54,039 nt of DNA from CAYYTU01 sp964474655 (GTDB lineage: Bacteria > Chloroflexota > Anaerolineae > B4-G1), in assembly GCA_964474655.1 (NCBI GenBank), contig CAYYTU010000015.1, forward strand, positions 1 to 54,039, in the 5' to 3' direction. Every line of letters begins with the position of its first letter. The first letter of the stretch is position 1. This document shows, piece by piece, positions 17,754 to 26,521 of the stretch. A model generated the notes under the pieces. The model did no database searches. It had not been told where the DNA came from and saw only the letters and a program-made list of their open reading frames with translations. Position numbers and translations under genes: made by a program.

Positions 17754-19142
17754 CTAACTGCCCTCCACCAACTGACGGCTGATCCGATTGTGTCGCTCAA
17801 TCACCGGGCCCAGCTCAACCGTCGACAGGTGCCCATCCTCCACCACGAGCTCGCCATTGATGATCGAGAGATCGACTGGCTGCGGCTGGCAGAAGACCAG
17901 GGCCGCCAGCGGGTCGTGGAGTGCGCCGGCGTAGGCCAGGCGGTCGAGCCGCAGCCCGATGACATCGGCCGCCTTGCCGGGCGCGAGCTGGCCGATATCG
18001 TCGCGGCCCAGCACCCGCGCGCCGCCGCGGGTCGCCATCCAGAGCGCCTCCTCGGCCGAAAGCGCCGCCGGATCGCCCCACTCGTCATCCGACGCCCCCC
18101 GGAACTTGACACGCTGCAGAAGCAGCGCCATCCGCGCTTCGGCCAGCAGGTGCGACGAATCGTTGCTCGCCGAGCCGTCGACGCCCAGCGCCACCGGAGC
18201 GCCGGCGTCCAGAAGCTCGCGCACCGGCGCGATGCCGCTCGCCAGCCGCATATTCGAGCTCGGGCAGTGACAGACGCCCGTGCCCGTCTCGGCGAACAGC
18301 TCCACCTCGACCTGGTTCAGGTGGACGCAATGGACGTGCCAGACGTCCTCGCCCATCCAACCCAGCTCGTCGGCGTAGGCCACCGGGCGCTGATCGAACT
18401 GCTCCAGGCAGAAGGCTTCCTCGTCCAGCGTCTCCGCCAGGTGCGTATGAAGCATCACGCCGTAGGCGCGGGCCAGCGCCGCCGACTCCCGCATCAGGTC
18501 CGGCGTGACCGAGAACGGCGAGCAGGGCGCCACCACGATGCGCAGCATCGCGCCCGGTTCGGGATCGTGGTAGGTCTCGATGGCGCGGCGGGTGTCCGCC
18601 AGGATGTCATCCTCGTCCTCCACCACGCGATCGGGCGGGAGGCCGCCGTCGCTCTCGCCCAGGCTCATCGAGCCGCGGCAGGGCTGGAAGCGCACGCCGA
18701 GCTCCTGCGCCGCGCGGATCTCATCGTCGATGCGGTAGCCATTCCCCGGCGGGTAGATATAGAGGTGATCGGAGGCAGTGGTGCAGCCGGAAAGCATCAG
18801 TTCGGCCAGGCCGATCAACGCGCTGGTGTAGATCGCCTCCGGCGTCATTCCGGCCCAGATATCGTAGAGCGTCTTGAGCCAGCAGAAGAGCGTGGCGTCC
18901 TGGATGCCGGGCACGGCGCGGGTCAACGTCTGGTAGAGGTGGTGGTGCGTGTTGACCAGTCCCGGCAGGACGATCATCCCGCTGGCGTCGATGACCTCGT
19001 CGGCCTCGGCGGGCAGCTCGTCCGTCGGCCCGACCTGCTCGATGCGGTTATCGCGCACGAAGAGTCCGCCATCGGCGATGCGCTGCTGCTGATCATCCAT
19101 CGTGATCAGCCAATCGGCGTTCTTGAGAAGTAAAGTGGTCAA
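17754..19142 (-). CDS. amidohydrolase, 8-oxoguanine deaminase-like
   Basis: 462 residues, metal-dependent TIM-barrel deaminase of the TrzA/AtzB/8-oxoguanine deaminase group. Seen: GLVNTHHHLYQ (metal H-x-H), LHTHLAET, WHVHCVH, and GVDGSASND with the catalytic Asp; Cys and His positions follow the 8-oxoguanine deaminase pattern. N- and C-terminal beta-sandwich pieces are present, so it is full length. TTG start at 19142 with GGGAGG 6 nt upstream; no better start exists nearby. First gene of a five-gene minus-strand run, behind its own promoter. Its link to the sugar genes is not obvious. The precise substrate (8-oxoguanine, s-triazine or other aminopurine) is uncertain. Confidence 0.85.
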   Translation of the reverse strand: MTTLLLKNADWLITMDDQQQRIADGGLFVRDNRIEQVGPTDELPAEADEVIDASGMIVLPGLVNTHHHLYQTLTRAVPGIQDATLFCWLKTLYDIWAGMTPEAIYTSALIGLAELMLSGCTTASDHLYIYPPGNGYRIDDEIRAAQELGVRFQPCRGSMSLGESDGGLPPDRVVEDEDDILADTRRAIETYHDPEPGAMLRIVVAPCSPFSVTPDLMRESAALARAYGVMLHTHLAETLDEEAFCLEQFDQRPVAYADELGWMGEDVWHVHCVHLNQVEVELFAETGTGVCHCPSSNMRLASGIAPVRELLDAGAPVALGVDGSASNDSSHLLAEARMALLLQRVKFRGASDDEWGDPAALSAEEALWMATRGGARVLGRDDIGQLAPGKAADVIGLRLDRLAYAGALHDPLAALVFCQPQPVDLSIINGELVVEDGHLSTVELGPVIERHNRISRQLVEGS

Positions 19143-19288
19143 GTGATCCTCCCAACAAATAGTCGATCCTGGCGCTTAAGCCCCCTGCTCCCGCCGAACA
19201 AGATGCCCGAAGCAGAGAACAAAGTCCAATCCTGCGCCAACGATTCGGTATACGCTTCCAACTTCGTCAGCCAAACTTTATGGCTGCC
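19143..19288 (-). other. long 5' leader of the amidohydrolase operon
   Basis: About 145 nt lie between the predicted start point and the TTG start. Near its 5' end a short stem CAGCC/GGCTG surrounds a 9-nt AT-rich loop. I looked for a purine riboswitch core and did not see one. No convincing coding frame. Confidence 0.35.
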
Positions 19289-19317
19289 AGTGTAGCATGC
19301 CTGAGATGATTTGACAA
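19289..19317 (-). promoter_or_regulatory. promoter of the amidohydrolase/sugar operon
   Basis: Minus strand: -35 TTGTCA (complement of 19312-19317), exactly 17 bp, -10 TACACT (complement of 19289-19294). Divergent from the folD promoter about 100 bp away. Confidence 0.6.
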
Positions 19318-19418
19318 TGCCGCCGCCGTGAAGATTGGGCCACGAAACGCGCTCGCCAGCGGGTCGACCGCTTGAGGCGCGAGTTGGAGGACAACACGGC
19401 CCTCCCTTACACCAGAAT

Positions 19419-19447
19419 TTGGCAAGCCTCCACAGACATGGTATGAT
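19419..19447 (+). promoter_or_regulatory. promoter of folD
   Basis: TTGGCA at 19419-19424, 17-bp spacer, TATGAT at 19442-19447 preceded by TGG (extended -10). Start point expected about 35 nt before the folD ATG. Confidence 0.65.
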
Positions 19448-19490
19448 AGGTTGAGGGTATTCGGTAACATAGATTACACAAGGAGAAAAA

Positions 19491-20372
19491 ATGACAGCCA
19501 AAATCCTAGACGGACGTTCCTACTCCAAAGAGATTCTAAGCGAGCTAAAGGAGCAAACAGCCGCATTCGAAGAAGAATGGGGCACCCCTCCCACGTTGGG
19601 ACTTGTACGCGGCGGCTCTGATCCGGCCTCCGTCAGCTACGCCGGCATGATTGAGCGCACTTGCAACAAGTGCGGCGCCGCTTTTGAAGCCCACACCCGC
19701 CCCGCCGACGTCAGCGAGGAAGAGATGGCAGCGGTGGTGGAGGAGCTGAGCAACGACGAGAACGTACACGGTATCATCATTCAGCAACCCCTGCCCGAAG
19801 GCGTCAAACTTCTCTCACTGGTCAACGCCCTGGACCCGGCCAAGGACATCGACGGGGCTCACCCGTTAAACGCCGGCCGCCTGGCCCAGTTCACGTTCAT
19901 CGACCGCCCGATTGACGTAGGGCCCTACATGGTACCCGCGACCCCCCTCGGCGGGCTCGAGCTGCTCAAGCACTACGACATCGAAATCGACGGCCAACAC
20001 GCCGTGATCGTGGGCGCTAGCAACTTGATCGGGAAGCCACTGGCGCTCCTGCTAATTCAACACTGGGCCACCGTCACAGTCTGCGACTTGCACACCGATC
20101 CTCTGAGCGAATACACCAAGCAGGCCGACATTGTGGCCAGCGTCACCGGCGTCGCCCACCTGATCAAGGCCGACATGCTCAAACCCGGCGCCACTGTGCT
20201 CGACTTTGGATTCGCCGAGAAGGATGGCGAATGGGTCGGCGATGTCGACTTTGAGGCCGCCCAGGACGTCGTCGGAGCCATCACCCCCGTGCCCGGGGGC
20301 ACCGGCCCGATGACGAACGCGATTCTGATGCGCAACCTGGTGACCGCCGCCAAACGACAGAAGAGCGGCTAA
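19491..20372 (+). CDS. folD: FolD-family methylene-THF dehydrogenase (cyclohydrolase Lys replaced)
   Basis: 293 residues. FolD oxidises 5,10-methylene-THF to methenyl-THF with NAD(P)+ and hydrolyses it to 10-formyl-THF. Family features kept: Tyr50 in the substrate motif, QQPLPEGV, the KDIDGAHP motif with its Asp, the dinucleotide loop IVGASNLIGKPLA, and the C-terminal PVPGGTGPMTNA. Oddity: the motif that reads YVASKRK in E. coli reads YAGMIER here, so the catalytic Lys54 is Ile54 and Lys56 is Arg. Lys54 is regarded as essential for cyclohydrolase chemistry, so this may be a dehydrogenase-only or otherwise divergent FolD. AAGGAG precedes the ATG. Followed by a strong terminator. Confidence 0.9.
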   Translation: MTAKILDGRSYSKEILSELKEQTAAFEEEWGTPPTLGLVRGGSDPASVSYAGMIERTCNKCGAAFEAHTRPADVSEEEMAAVVEELSNDENVHGIIIQQPLPEGVKLLSLVNALDPAKDIDGAHPLNAGRLAQFTFIDRPIDVGPYMVPATPLGGLELLKHYDIEIDGQHAVIVGASNLIGKPLALLLIQHWATVTVCDLHTDPLSEYTKQADIVASVTGVAHLIKADMLKPGATVLDFGFAEKDGEWVGDVDFEAAQDVVGAITPVPGGTGPMTNAILMRNLVTAAKRQKSG

Positions 20373-20405
20373 TCCCAATTGAGCTGACAATCTCCGACCC
20401 CTTTG

Positions 20406-20446
20406 GCCGGCTGGCGATGGTGCTCCATCGTCAGCCGGCTCTTTGC
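20406..20446 (+). terminator. terminator-like hairpin after folD
   Basis: 15-bp arms 20406-20420 and 20425-20439 (GCCGGCTGGCGATGG against CCATCGTCAGCCGGC, one G-T pair) around a TGCT loop, then TCTTTGC. The U-tract is short, so strength is uncertain. Confidence 0.75.
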
Positions 20447-20520
20447 ATCTGCGGCCAACTACCAAAACCACTACGCGCCCCCCTCAACACCCACAGGCCA
20501 CTAGAAATCTTCACTCACTG

Positions 20521-20529
20521 TGGTATAAT
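20521..20529 (+). promoter_or_regulatory. extended -10 promoter of dnaE, near-leaderless
   Basis: TGGTATAAT at 20521-20529, a perfect TATAAT with an extended TG. No good -35 is present. The -10 ends 9 nt before the ATG at 20539, leaving at most 2-3 nt of leader and no Shine-Dalgarno. Confidence 0.6.
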
Positions 20530-20538
20530 GCACATCCA

Positions 20539-23500
20539 ATGAGCGAATTTGTCCACCTCCACGTACACAGCGAATACTCGATGTTAGACGGGCTGAGCAG
20601 CTGCCAGGAGCTGGCCGAGCACGCCGTCGAGATAGGCATGCCGGCCATCGCCCTGACCGATCACGGCGCGATGTACGGCGCGGTCCAGTTCTACAAATCG
20701 TGCCGCGCCGCCGGCATCAAACCCATCATCGGGATGGAAGCCTACGTCGCGCCGAGAGGCCGCCAGGATCGCGACCCCCAAAAGGATCGCAGCCCCTACC
20801 ACCTGGTGTTGTTGGCCCAGAACGACACCGGCTACCACCATCTGATGCGCCTGGCATCCCTGGCCCAGACAGAAGGCTTCTACTACAAACCCCGCGTCGA
20901 CCGCGAGCTGCTGGAGAAGTATAACGAGGGGCTGATCGCACTCTCCGGCTGCGGCTCCGGCGAAGTGGCGCGGCGAATCAAGAACGGCCAGCTGGACCAG
21001 GCCTGCGAGGCCATCGAATGGCACCGGCAGGTCTTCTCAGGCCGCTACTACCTCGAGCTGCAGGATCACGACATCCCCGAGCTGGCCGAGGTCAATCGCC
21101 AGTTGATCCCGCTGGCCAATGAACTCGATCTCCCCCTGGTCGCCACCAACGACGTCCACTACACCCGCCGCGAGGACGCCTCCATCCACGACGTACTGCT
21201 CTGCATCCAGACCGGCAAGACGGTGACCGAGCCCAACCGCATGCGAATGGACGGGGAGAGCTTCTACCTCAAAAGCGCCGCGGAGATGGAAGCGCTCTTC
21301 GGCGACGTACCCGAGGCGCTCAGCAACACGCTGGAGATCGCAGAGCGGTGTAACGTTGAGCTCGAGTTCGGCAATTACCACCTGCCCACCTTCGAGGTGC
21401 CCGATGGCTACGACGCCCAATCCTACCTGCGGCATCTCTGCGAGCAGGGCCTGTACGAGCGCTACGACGAGGTCACCCCCCGCATAAAAGAGCGGCTCGA
21501 TTACGAGCTCGACATCATCCACCGGATGGGCTTCGACACCTATTTTCTCATCGTGTGGGACTTGTGCCGCTTCTCGCAAGAGCAGGACATCTGGTGGAAC
21601 GTGCGCGGCTCGGGCGCCAGCTCAATTGTGGCCTACAGTCTCTACATCACCAACCTGGAGCCATTGCATCAAAACCTGATCTTCGAGCGCTTCCTCAACG
21701 AGGGGCGCGTCACGATGCCCGACATCGACCTGGACTACCCCGATGACCAACGCGCCGACTTGATCCGCTACACCATCGAGAAATACGGACACGAGCAAGT
21801 CGCACAGATTATCACCTTCGGGACGATGGGCGCCAAGGCCGCAATCCGCGACGCTGGACGGGCGCTCGACTGCCCGCTGAACGAAGTCGACCGCATCGCC
21901 GGCATGGTACCAGGCGGCCCCAAAGTGAAGCTCGATCAATCCCTACGCGAAGTGCCCGAGCTGAAGCAGCAATACGAAGAGCAGGACCACATCCGGCGGC
22001 TGATCGATACGGCCCGCGGCGTGGAGGGAAACATCCGCCACGCCAGCACCCACGCGGCCGGCGTGATTGTGACCGACATCCCCCTAGTCAACTACGCCCC
22101 CATCCGCCGCCCCACCAGCACCGACGAGGACGAACAGATCGGCGCCGTCACCCAGTACACTATGTCCGAGCTGGAGGAACTGGGACTGCTCAAGGTCGAT
22201 TTCCTGGGGCTCGCCACGCTCACTGTGATGCGCCTGGCCTGCGAGCTGATCGAGAAACGTCACGGCGTCGAGCTCGATCTGCTCACCATACCCCGCGACG
22301 ACCCGGCCATCTATGAGCTGCTCTCCCAGGGCGATACTACCGGCGTCTTCCAGGTAGAAGGCCAGGGTATGCGGCGGACGCTGACGAAGATGCAGCCCCG
22401 TCGCTTCGAGCACGTCATCGCCGCCATCAGCCTCTACCGGCCTGGCCCGATGGAGTACATCGACGACTACATCGACCGCCTCCACGGCGATAAGAAGGTC
22501 GAGTACCGCCACCCCAGCCTGGAGCCGATCCTGAAGGAGACGTTCGGCATCATCGTCTACCAGGAGCAGATCATCCGCATCCTGACGGACATCGCGGGCT
22601 ATACGCCGGGCGAGGCCGATCTGGTACGGAGGGCGGTGGGCAAGAAGAAGAAGAAAGCGCTGATGAAACATCGCGCCGGCTTCGTCAAGGGCGCAGTGGA
22701 GAACGGCCTGCCGCGCGAGACGGCTGAGGCCATCTTCGACGATATTGAGTACTTCGCGCGTTATGGGTTCAATAAGAGCCACGCCGCCGACTACGCCGTG
22801 CTCACCTGCCAGACCGCTTACCTGCGGGCCAAGTACCCGATCGAGTATATGACCGCCCTGCTGACTGTCGAGCGAAACAACACCGACAAGATCGGTATGT
22901 TGATCTCCGAGTGTCGCCGGATGGGGATGGAGGTGAAACCTCCAGACGTCAACAAATCCGGGCTCGATTTCACTATCGTGGATCAGGCCGAGCAGAAGCC
23001 CACCATCCGCTTTGGGCTGGGAGCGGTCAAAAACGTGGGCGAAGGGCCAATTGAGACGATCCTGAGCGCCCGCCAAGACGGCGGCCCGTTTGAAGACCTG
23101 GACGACTTTTGCCGGCGCGTCGACCTGCGGAGCGTCAATCGCCGCGCCCTGGAGAGTCTAATCAAAGTCGGCGCTCTGAGTCCTTTCGGCGAGCGATCCG
23201 CGCTGCTGCCAATCGTGGAACAGATCATCGCACTCAGCGCCAATCAGCACAACGCGCTGGACGTGGGGCAGATGAGCCTGTTCGGCGAAAGTACCGGCGT
23301 CAAGCTGGCAGCCGAGGAGACACTCCTCTCGCCCGATAGCCCCAAGACGGATATCCCTCAGAAGGAGATCCTGGATTGGGAGCGAGATCTGGTCGGCGTC
23401 TACGTCTCCGAGCACCCCCTGAACAGGGTGCGGGAACGGCTTCATCACGTGCTGGATGGTTACGCTGGCGCGCTGGAGGAGATCGGGAACGGCGAACAGG

Positions 23501-24117
23501 CCATCGTGGCTGGAATTGTGAAGCGCGTCCACCGGCATACGACGAAGAAGGGCAACCGCATGGCCTTTGTGACGCTAGAGGACGCCCGCGGCAGCTGCGA
23601 CGTGGTGGTCTTCCCCAGTGTGTGGAAGAAGACACAACATTTATGGACGCCGGAGAGCATCGTGGTGGTAAGCGGAAAAGTGGATGCCAGCCGACGCGAC
23701 GAGCCCAGCCTGTTATGCAGCTGGGTCAAGCCGCCCGATGAGGTCAAGGTAGCCGCCCGCACGGAGCCACCGTCCGCCTCGCCCACCAAACAACCCCCAC
23801 AGCCGGCCAAGCAACCCACTCACGCCCAGCGCAACGGCCCCCAGGACCAAAGCCCGGCCTCAAAACCGCGCACCATCCAGGTCACGCTGCCCCGTAGCGC
23901 CGATGCCGACCGAGACATCAAGACGTTGCATCAGCTCCACGAAGCGCTGACGGCCCAGGAAGGCCAGGATCACTTCATCATCCGCGTGGTCGGCGGCGCC
24001 AACGGCCCAGTCGATCTGGCGTTCCCAGAAAAGACCACTCATTATTGCCCCGATTTGGTGGAGACGCTGACGGATATCTTAGGCGACGGACGTGTGACCG
24101 ATGTCACGAAATCTTGA
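20539..24117 (+). CDS. dnaE: DNA polymerase III alpha subunit
   Basis: 1192 residues. Replicative C-family polymerase. PHP domain at the N-terminus (HLHVHSEYSMLDGL, ALTDHGAMYGA, NDVHYTRREDA) with its metal-binding His residues largely kept, so a PHP-associated nuclease activity is possible. The polymerase palm includes MPDIDLDYPDDQR, with Asp395/Asp397 as the likely catalytic pair, then the fingers (RRAVGKKKKKALMKHR) and the helix-hairpin-helix region. An OB fold spans about 1000-1090, then a Pro/Gln/Lys-rich linker and a small C-terminal domain. The ATG at 20539 is chosen because the family begins at SEFVHLHVHSEYS; upstream in-frame codons precede the -10 box. The pfk genes follow with 56 bp between. 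Confidence 0.96.
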   Translation: MSEFVHLHVHSEYSMLDGLSSCQELAEHAVEIGMPAIALTDHGAMYGAVQFYKSCRAAGIKPIIGMEAYVAPRGRQDRDPQKDRSPYHLVLLAQNDTGYHHLMRLASLAQTEGFYYKPRVDRELLEKYNEGLIALSGCGSGEVARRIKNGQLDQACEAIEWHRQVFSGRYYLELQDHDIPELAEVNRQLIPLANELDLPLVATNDVHYTRREDASIHDVLLCIQTGKTVTEPNRMRMDGESFYLKSAAEMEALFGDVPEALSNTLEIAERCNVELEFGNYHLPTFEVPDGYDAQSYLRHLCEQGLYERYDEVTPRIKERLDYELDIIHRMGFDTYFLIVWDLCRFSQEQDIWWNVRGSGASSIVAYSLYITNLEPLHQNLIFERFLNEGRVTMPDIDLDYPDDQRADLIRYTIEKYGHEQVAQIITFGTMGAKAAIRDAGRALDCPLNEVDRIAGMVPGGPKVKLDQSLREVPELKQQYEEQDHIRRLIDTARGVEGNIRHASTHAAGVIVTDIPLVNYAPIRRPTSTDEDEQIGAVTQYTMSELEELGLLKVDFLGLATLTVMRLACELIEKRHGVELDLLTIPRDDPAIYELLSQGDTTGVFQVEGQGMRRTLTKMQPRRFEHVIAAISLYRPGPMEYIDDYIDRLHGDKKVEYRHPSLEPILKETFGIIVYQEQIIRILTDIAGYTPGEADLVRRAVGKKKKKALMKHRAGFVKGAVENGLPRETAEAIFDDIEYFARYGFNKSHAADYAVLTCQTAYLRAKYPIEYMTALLTVERNNTDKIGMLISECRRMGMEVKPPDVNKSGLDFTIVDQAEQKPTIRFGLGAVKNVGEGPIETILSARQDGGPFEDLDDFCRRVDLRSVNRRALESLIKVGALSPFGERSALLPIVEQIIALSANQHNALDVGQMSLFGESTGVKLAAEETLLSPDSPKTDIPQKEILDWERDLVGVYVSEHPLNRVRERLHHVLDGYAGALEEIGNGEQAIVAGIVKRVHRHTTKKGNRMAFVTLEDARGSCDVVVFPSVWKKTQHLWTPESIVVVSGKVDASRRDEPSLLCSWVKPPDEVKVAARTEPPSASPTKQPPQPAKQPTHAQRNGPQDQSPASKPRTIQVTLPRSADADRDIKTLHQLHEALTAQEGQDHFIIRVVGGANGPVDLAFPEKTTHYCPDLVETLTDILGDGRVTDVTKS

Positions 24118-24173
24118 CCAGAATCGCGGGCGCAAAGCCTAATCCAAAGATCAAACCAACCGAGGAGGAATAT

Positions 24174-25457
24174 ATGCCCAATCAATCAGATAAGAAGAAT
24201 ATTGGAATTCTAGTCAGCGGCGGCCCCGCGCCAGGAATTAATAGCGTGATTCATTCGGCCACTATCGAGGCCCGACTCAACGGGCACGAAGTGTTCGGTA
24301 TTTACGATGGGTTCAAGCACCTGATGGCGAACGAGCTGGTCGGCACCCCGCTGACCATCAATGACGTAAGCCGCATCTACCTGGATGGGGGATCAATCCT
24401 GCGCACGTCGCGAGCCAATCCCACCAAGGAAGAAGCGACCCTCAAAACGTGCGGCCAGGCCCTGAAAGAAGGCAATATCGGCTATCTGGTCGTCATCGGA
24501 GGGGACGACACGGCCTACTCGGCTTATCGCGTGGCCAAATATGCCCAGGAACATATGGGGTTCGACATCAGAACTGTCCACGTCCCCAAGACAATCGACA
24601 ACGACTTGCCGCTACCGGAGGAGATCAACACCTTTGGTTACGAGACGGCGCGGGAGCTGGGCACCAAGCTGGTCAGAAATTTGATGGAGGATGCGCTGAC
24701 GGGCCAACGCTGGTTCCTGGCCGTGACGATGGGACGCAAGGCAGGGCACTTGGCGCTGGGGATCGGCAAAAGCTCTGGGGCCACCGTGACCCTGATTCCA
24801 GAGGAATGGGGAGAGCGTGAAATCCGCCTCCAGGAGGTCTCCGATATTCTAGTCACCTCCATCATCCGGCGGATGGCTTATGGCAAACCTTACGGCGTGG
24901 CCCTGGTCGCTGAGGGAGTGATGGAGTATATGTCCCCGCAAGATCTGCGGGTCCTGGAGCACGTCGAGCGGGACGCACACGGCCACATCCGCCTCTCGGA
25001 CATCAACTTCTCGCACGTATTGACGCGGGTTGTTCGGACGGAGTTAAGAGAGCTGGGTATCGAGATCCGCGTCACGGGCAAGGATCTGGGGTACGAACTG
25101 CGGTGCGCCAATCCCATCGCCCTCGACATCGACTACACCCGCAGCCTGGGCGAGGCCGCGGTCGATTACCTGATCCAGGGCGGGACTAACGCCACCATCA
25201 CTATTCAGGGCAACGAGGTCGTCCCGATGCCCTTCGGTGAGATGATGGACCCGGAAACGGGCAAAACCAAGGTGCGCACGGTCAAGATAGACTCTTTTAC
25301 CTATCGCTCGGCCTCCAAGTTTATGATCCGTCTCAAACCAAAGGATGGCAAGAACGAGAAGCTTCTCAAGCGGATGGCCGATCAGACCAATCTTTCGTTG
25401 GCGGAGTTCAAGGAGCGCTTCGGCTATCTGGTGGGCATAGCTCCGCGCCCCTTCTGA
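24174..25457 (+). CDS. 6-phosphofructokinase, PPi-type signature
   Basis: 427 residues. Phosphorylates fructose-6-phosphate in glycolysis. Seen: ILVSGGPAPGINSVI, GGDDT (109-113) and PKTIDND (138-144). In the PFK superfamily an Asp in the second GGD-D position together with Lys in P-K-TIDND marks pyrophosphate-dependent or broad enzymes, whereas ATP enzymes have GGDG and PGTIDND. MGRKAGHLA and the EEWGERE region follow. GAGGAGG lies 5-6 nt before the ATG at 24174; a longer frame starting inside dnaE is rejected. The length is greater than ATP-PFK (~320), as usual for this group. Probably co-transcribed with dnaE and the second PFK. Confidence 0.88.
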   Translation: MPNQSDKKNIGILVSGGPAPGINSVIHSATIEARLNGHEVFGIYDGFKHLMANELVGTPLTINDVSRIYLDGGSILRTSRANPTKEEATLKTCGQALKEGNIGYLVVIGGDDTAYSAYRVAKYAQEHMGFDIRTVHVPKTIDNDLPLPEEINTFGYETARELGTKLVRNLMEDALTGQRWFLAVTMGRKAGHLALGIGKSSGATVTLIPEEWGEREIRLQEVSDILVTSIIRRMAYGKPYGVALVAEGVMEYMSPQDLRVLEHVERDAHGHIRLSDINFSHVLTRVVRTELRELGIEIRVTGKDLGYELRCANPIALDIDYTRSLGEAAVDYLIQGGTNATITIQGNEVVPMPFGEMMDPETGKTKVRTVKIDSFTYRSASKFMIRLKPKDGKNEKLLKRMADQTNLSLAEFKERFGYLVGIAPRPF

Positions 25458-25549
25458 TGCATCAGCACTCAACGCTCACGGCAAGATGGGCCGGCGTCGA
25501 CACCAGCAACACACAACTCAACCGGCAAAGATAGCGACGAGGAGGAAAA

Positions 25550-26521
25550 ATGAAACGCATCGGCGTATTGACCAGCGGAGGCGACAATCCGGGCCTCAAT
25601 CCGTGCATCCGAGCTGTGGTGCGAATGGGGCTCCACCTGGGGCTAGAGATGATGGGCATTCGCCGCGGGTACGCTGGCCTGATCGGGGGCGACATCAACT
25701 CAATGGACGCCCGATCAGTCGGCGGCATCCTGGGACGCGGCGGGACGATTCTAGGCACCGCCCGCTGTCCAGAGTTCTATGAAGCTCAAGGCCGTAAGAA
25801 AGGGCTGCGCATGTTGAACCGCTTCGACATCGACGGCCTGGTGGTCACCGGCGGCAATGGGTCGCTGACCGGCGCTTTTGAGCTTCACAAGTTGGGCTTC
25901 CCCGTGATAGGAATTCCCAGCACTATCGATAACGACGTCAACGGCACCGACATCTCCATCGGCGTGGATACAGCGCTCAATACCATCCTCGGCGCCATCG
26001 ACAAGGTCAAGGACACCGCTTCGTCCCACAACCGGGCTTTCCTGATCGAGACAATGGGGCGGAATTCCGGATACCTGGCGCTGGCGAGCGGCATCGCTGG
26101 AGGAGCAGAATTGGTCCTGTGCCCGGAGATAGAGACAACCACCGAGGAGATCATCAAGACCGTCGAGGAATCTTACATTCGAGGCAAAGCCCATTGCATC
26201 ATCGTCGTCGCCGAGGGGTGGCAACCAGGCACGCAGGAGATCGCCCAGAAGCTGCACGACCACAAAAAGGATTTGGGCTTCTCGGTGCGGGTCACACGGC
26301 TGGGGCACGTTCAGCGAGGCGGGTCTCCCAGCGCTTTCGATCGCATCCTGGCCACCCGGTTAGGAGCTGCCGCCGTAAGGGAGCTGGTCAACGGGACCAC
26401 AGGACAGATGATCGGATGGATGGATAATGCCATCGCCCTGATGCCTCTGGAGGAGGCAATCGCCTATCAGAAAGAGATCGACAAAGAACTGTACGAGTTG
26501 TCGAGAATTATGGACAAGTGA
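25550..26521 (+). CDS. 6-phosphofructokinase, ATP-type length with altered Mg-site motif
   Basis: 323 residues, the standard bacterial PfkA length. Seen: LTSGGDNPGLNPCIRA, GGNGSLTGA (101-109), GIPSTIDNDVNGTD (catalytic Asp in TIDND kept) and ETMGRNSGYLA. The motif GGNGS differs from E. coli GGDGS: the Mg-contacting Asp is Asn, and the Gly of PGTIDND is Ser. This is neither the classical ATP nor the PPi pattern, so donor preference is open. GAGGAGGAAAAA precedes the ATG. It sits 92 bp downstream of the PPi-type PFK; the two probably form a glycolytic pair with opposite energetic properties. The 3' end overlaps a convergent gene by 55 bp. Confidence 0.87.
   Translation: MKRIGVLTSGGDNPGLNPCIRAVVRMGLHLGLEMMGIRRGYAGLIGGDINSMDARSVGGILGRGGTILGTARCPEFYEAQGRKKGLRMLNRFDIDGLVVTGGNGSLTGAFELHKLGFPVIGIPSTIDNDVNGTDISIGVDTALNTILGAIDKVKDTASSHNRAFLIETMGRNSGYLALASGIAGGAELVLCPEIETTTEEIIKTVEESYIRGKAHCIIVVAEGWQPGTQEIAQKLHDHKKDLGFSVRVTRLGHVQRGGSPSAFDRILATRLGAAAVRELVNGTTGQMIGWMDNAIALMPLEEAIAYQKEIDKELYELSRIMDK

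Noticed and set aside
17721..19133. 470-codon plus-strand frame opposite the amidohydrolase
   Set aside because: Antisense shadow of a clearly recognised gene; no motif, and rich in Arg/His/Gln/Ala as expected from reading GC-rich codons backwards.
19139..19501. 120-codon minus-strand frame ahead of the amidohydrolase
   Set aside because: It would run through two well-formed promoters and the folD ribosome site, and ends by overlapping the real TTG start; treated as leader.
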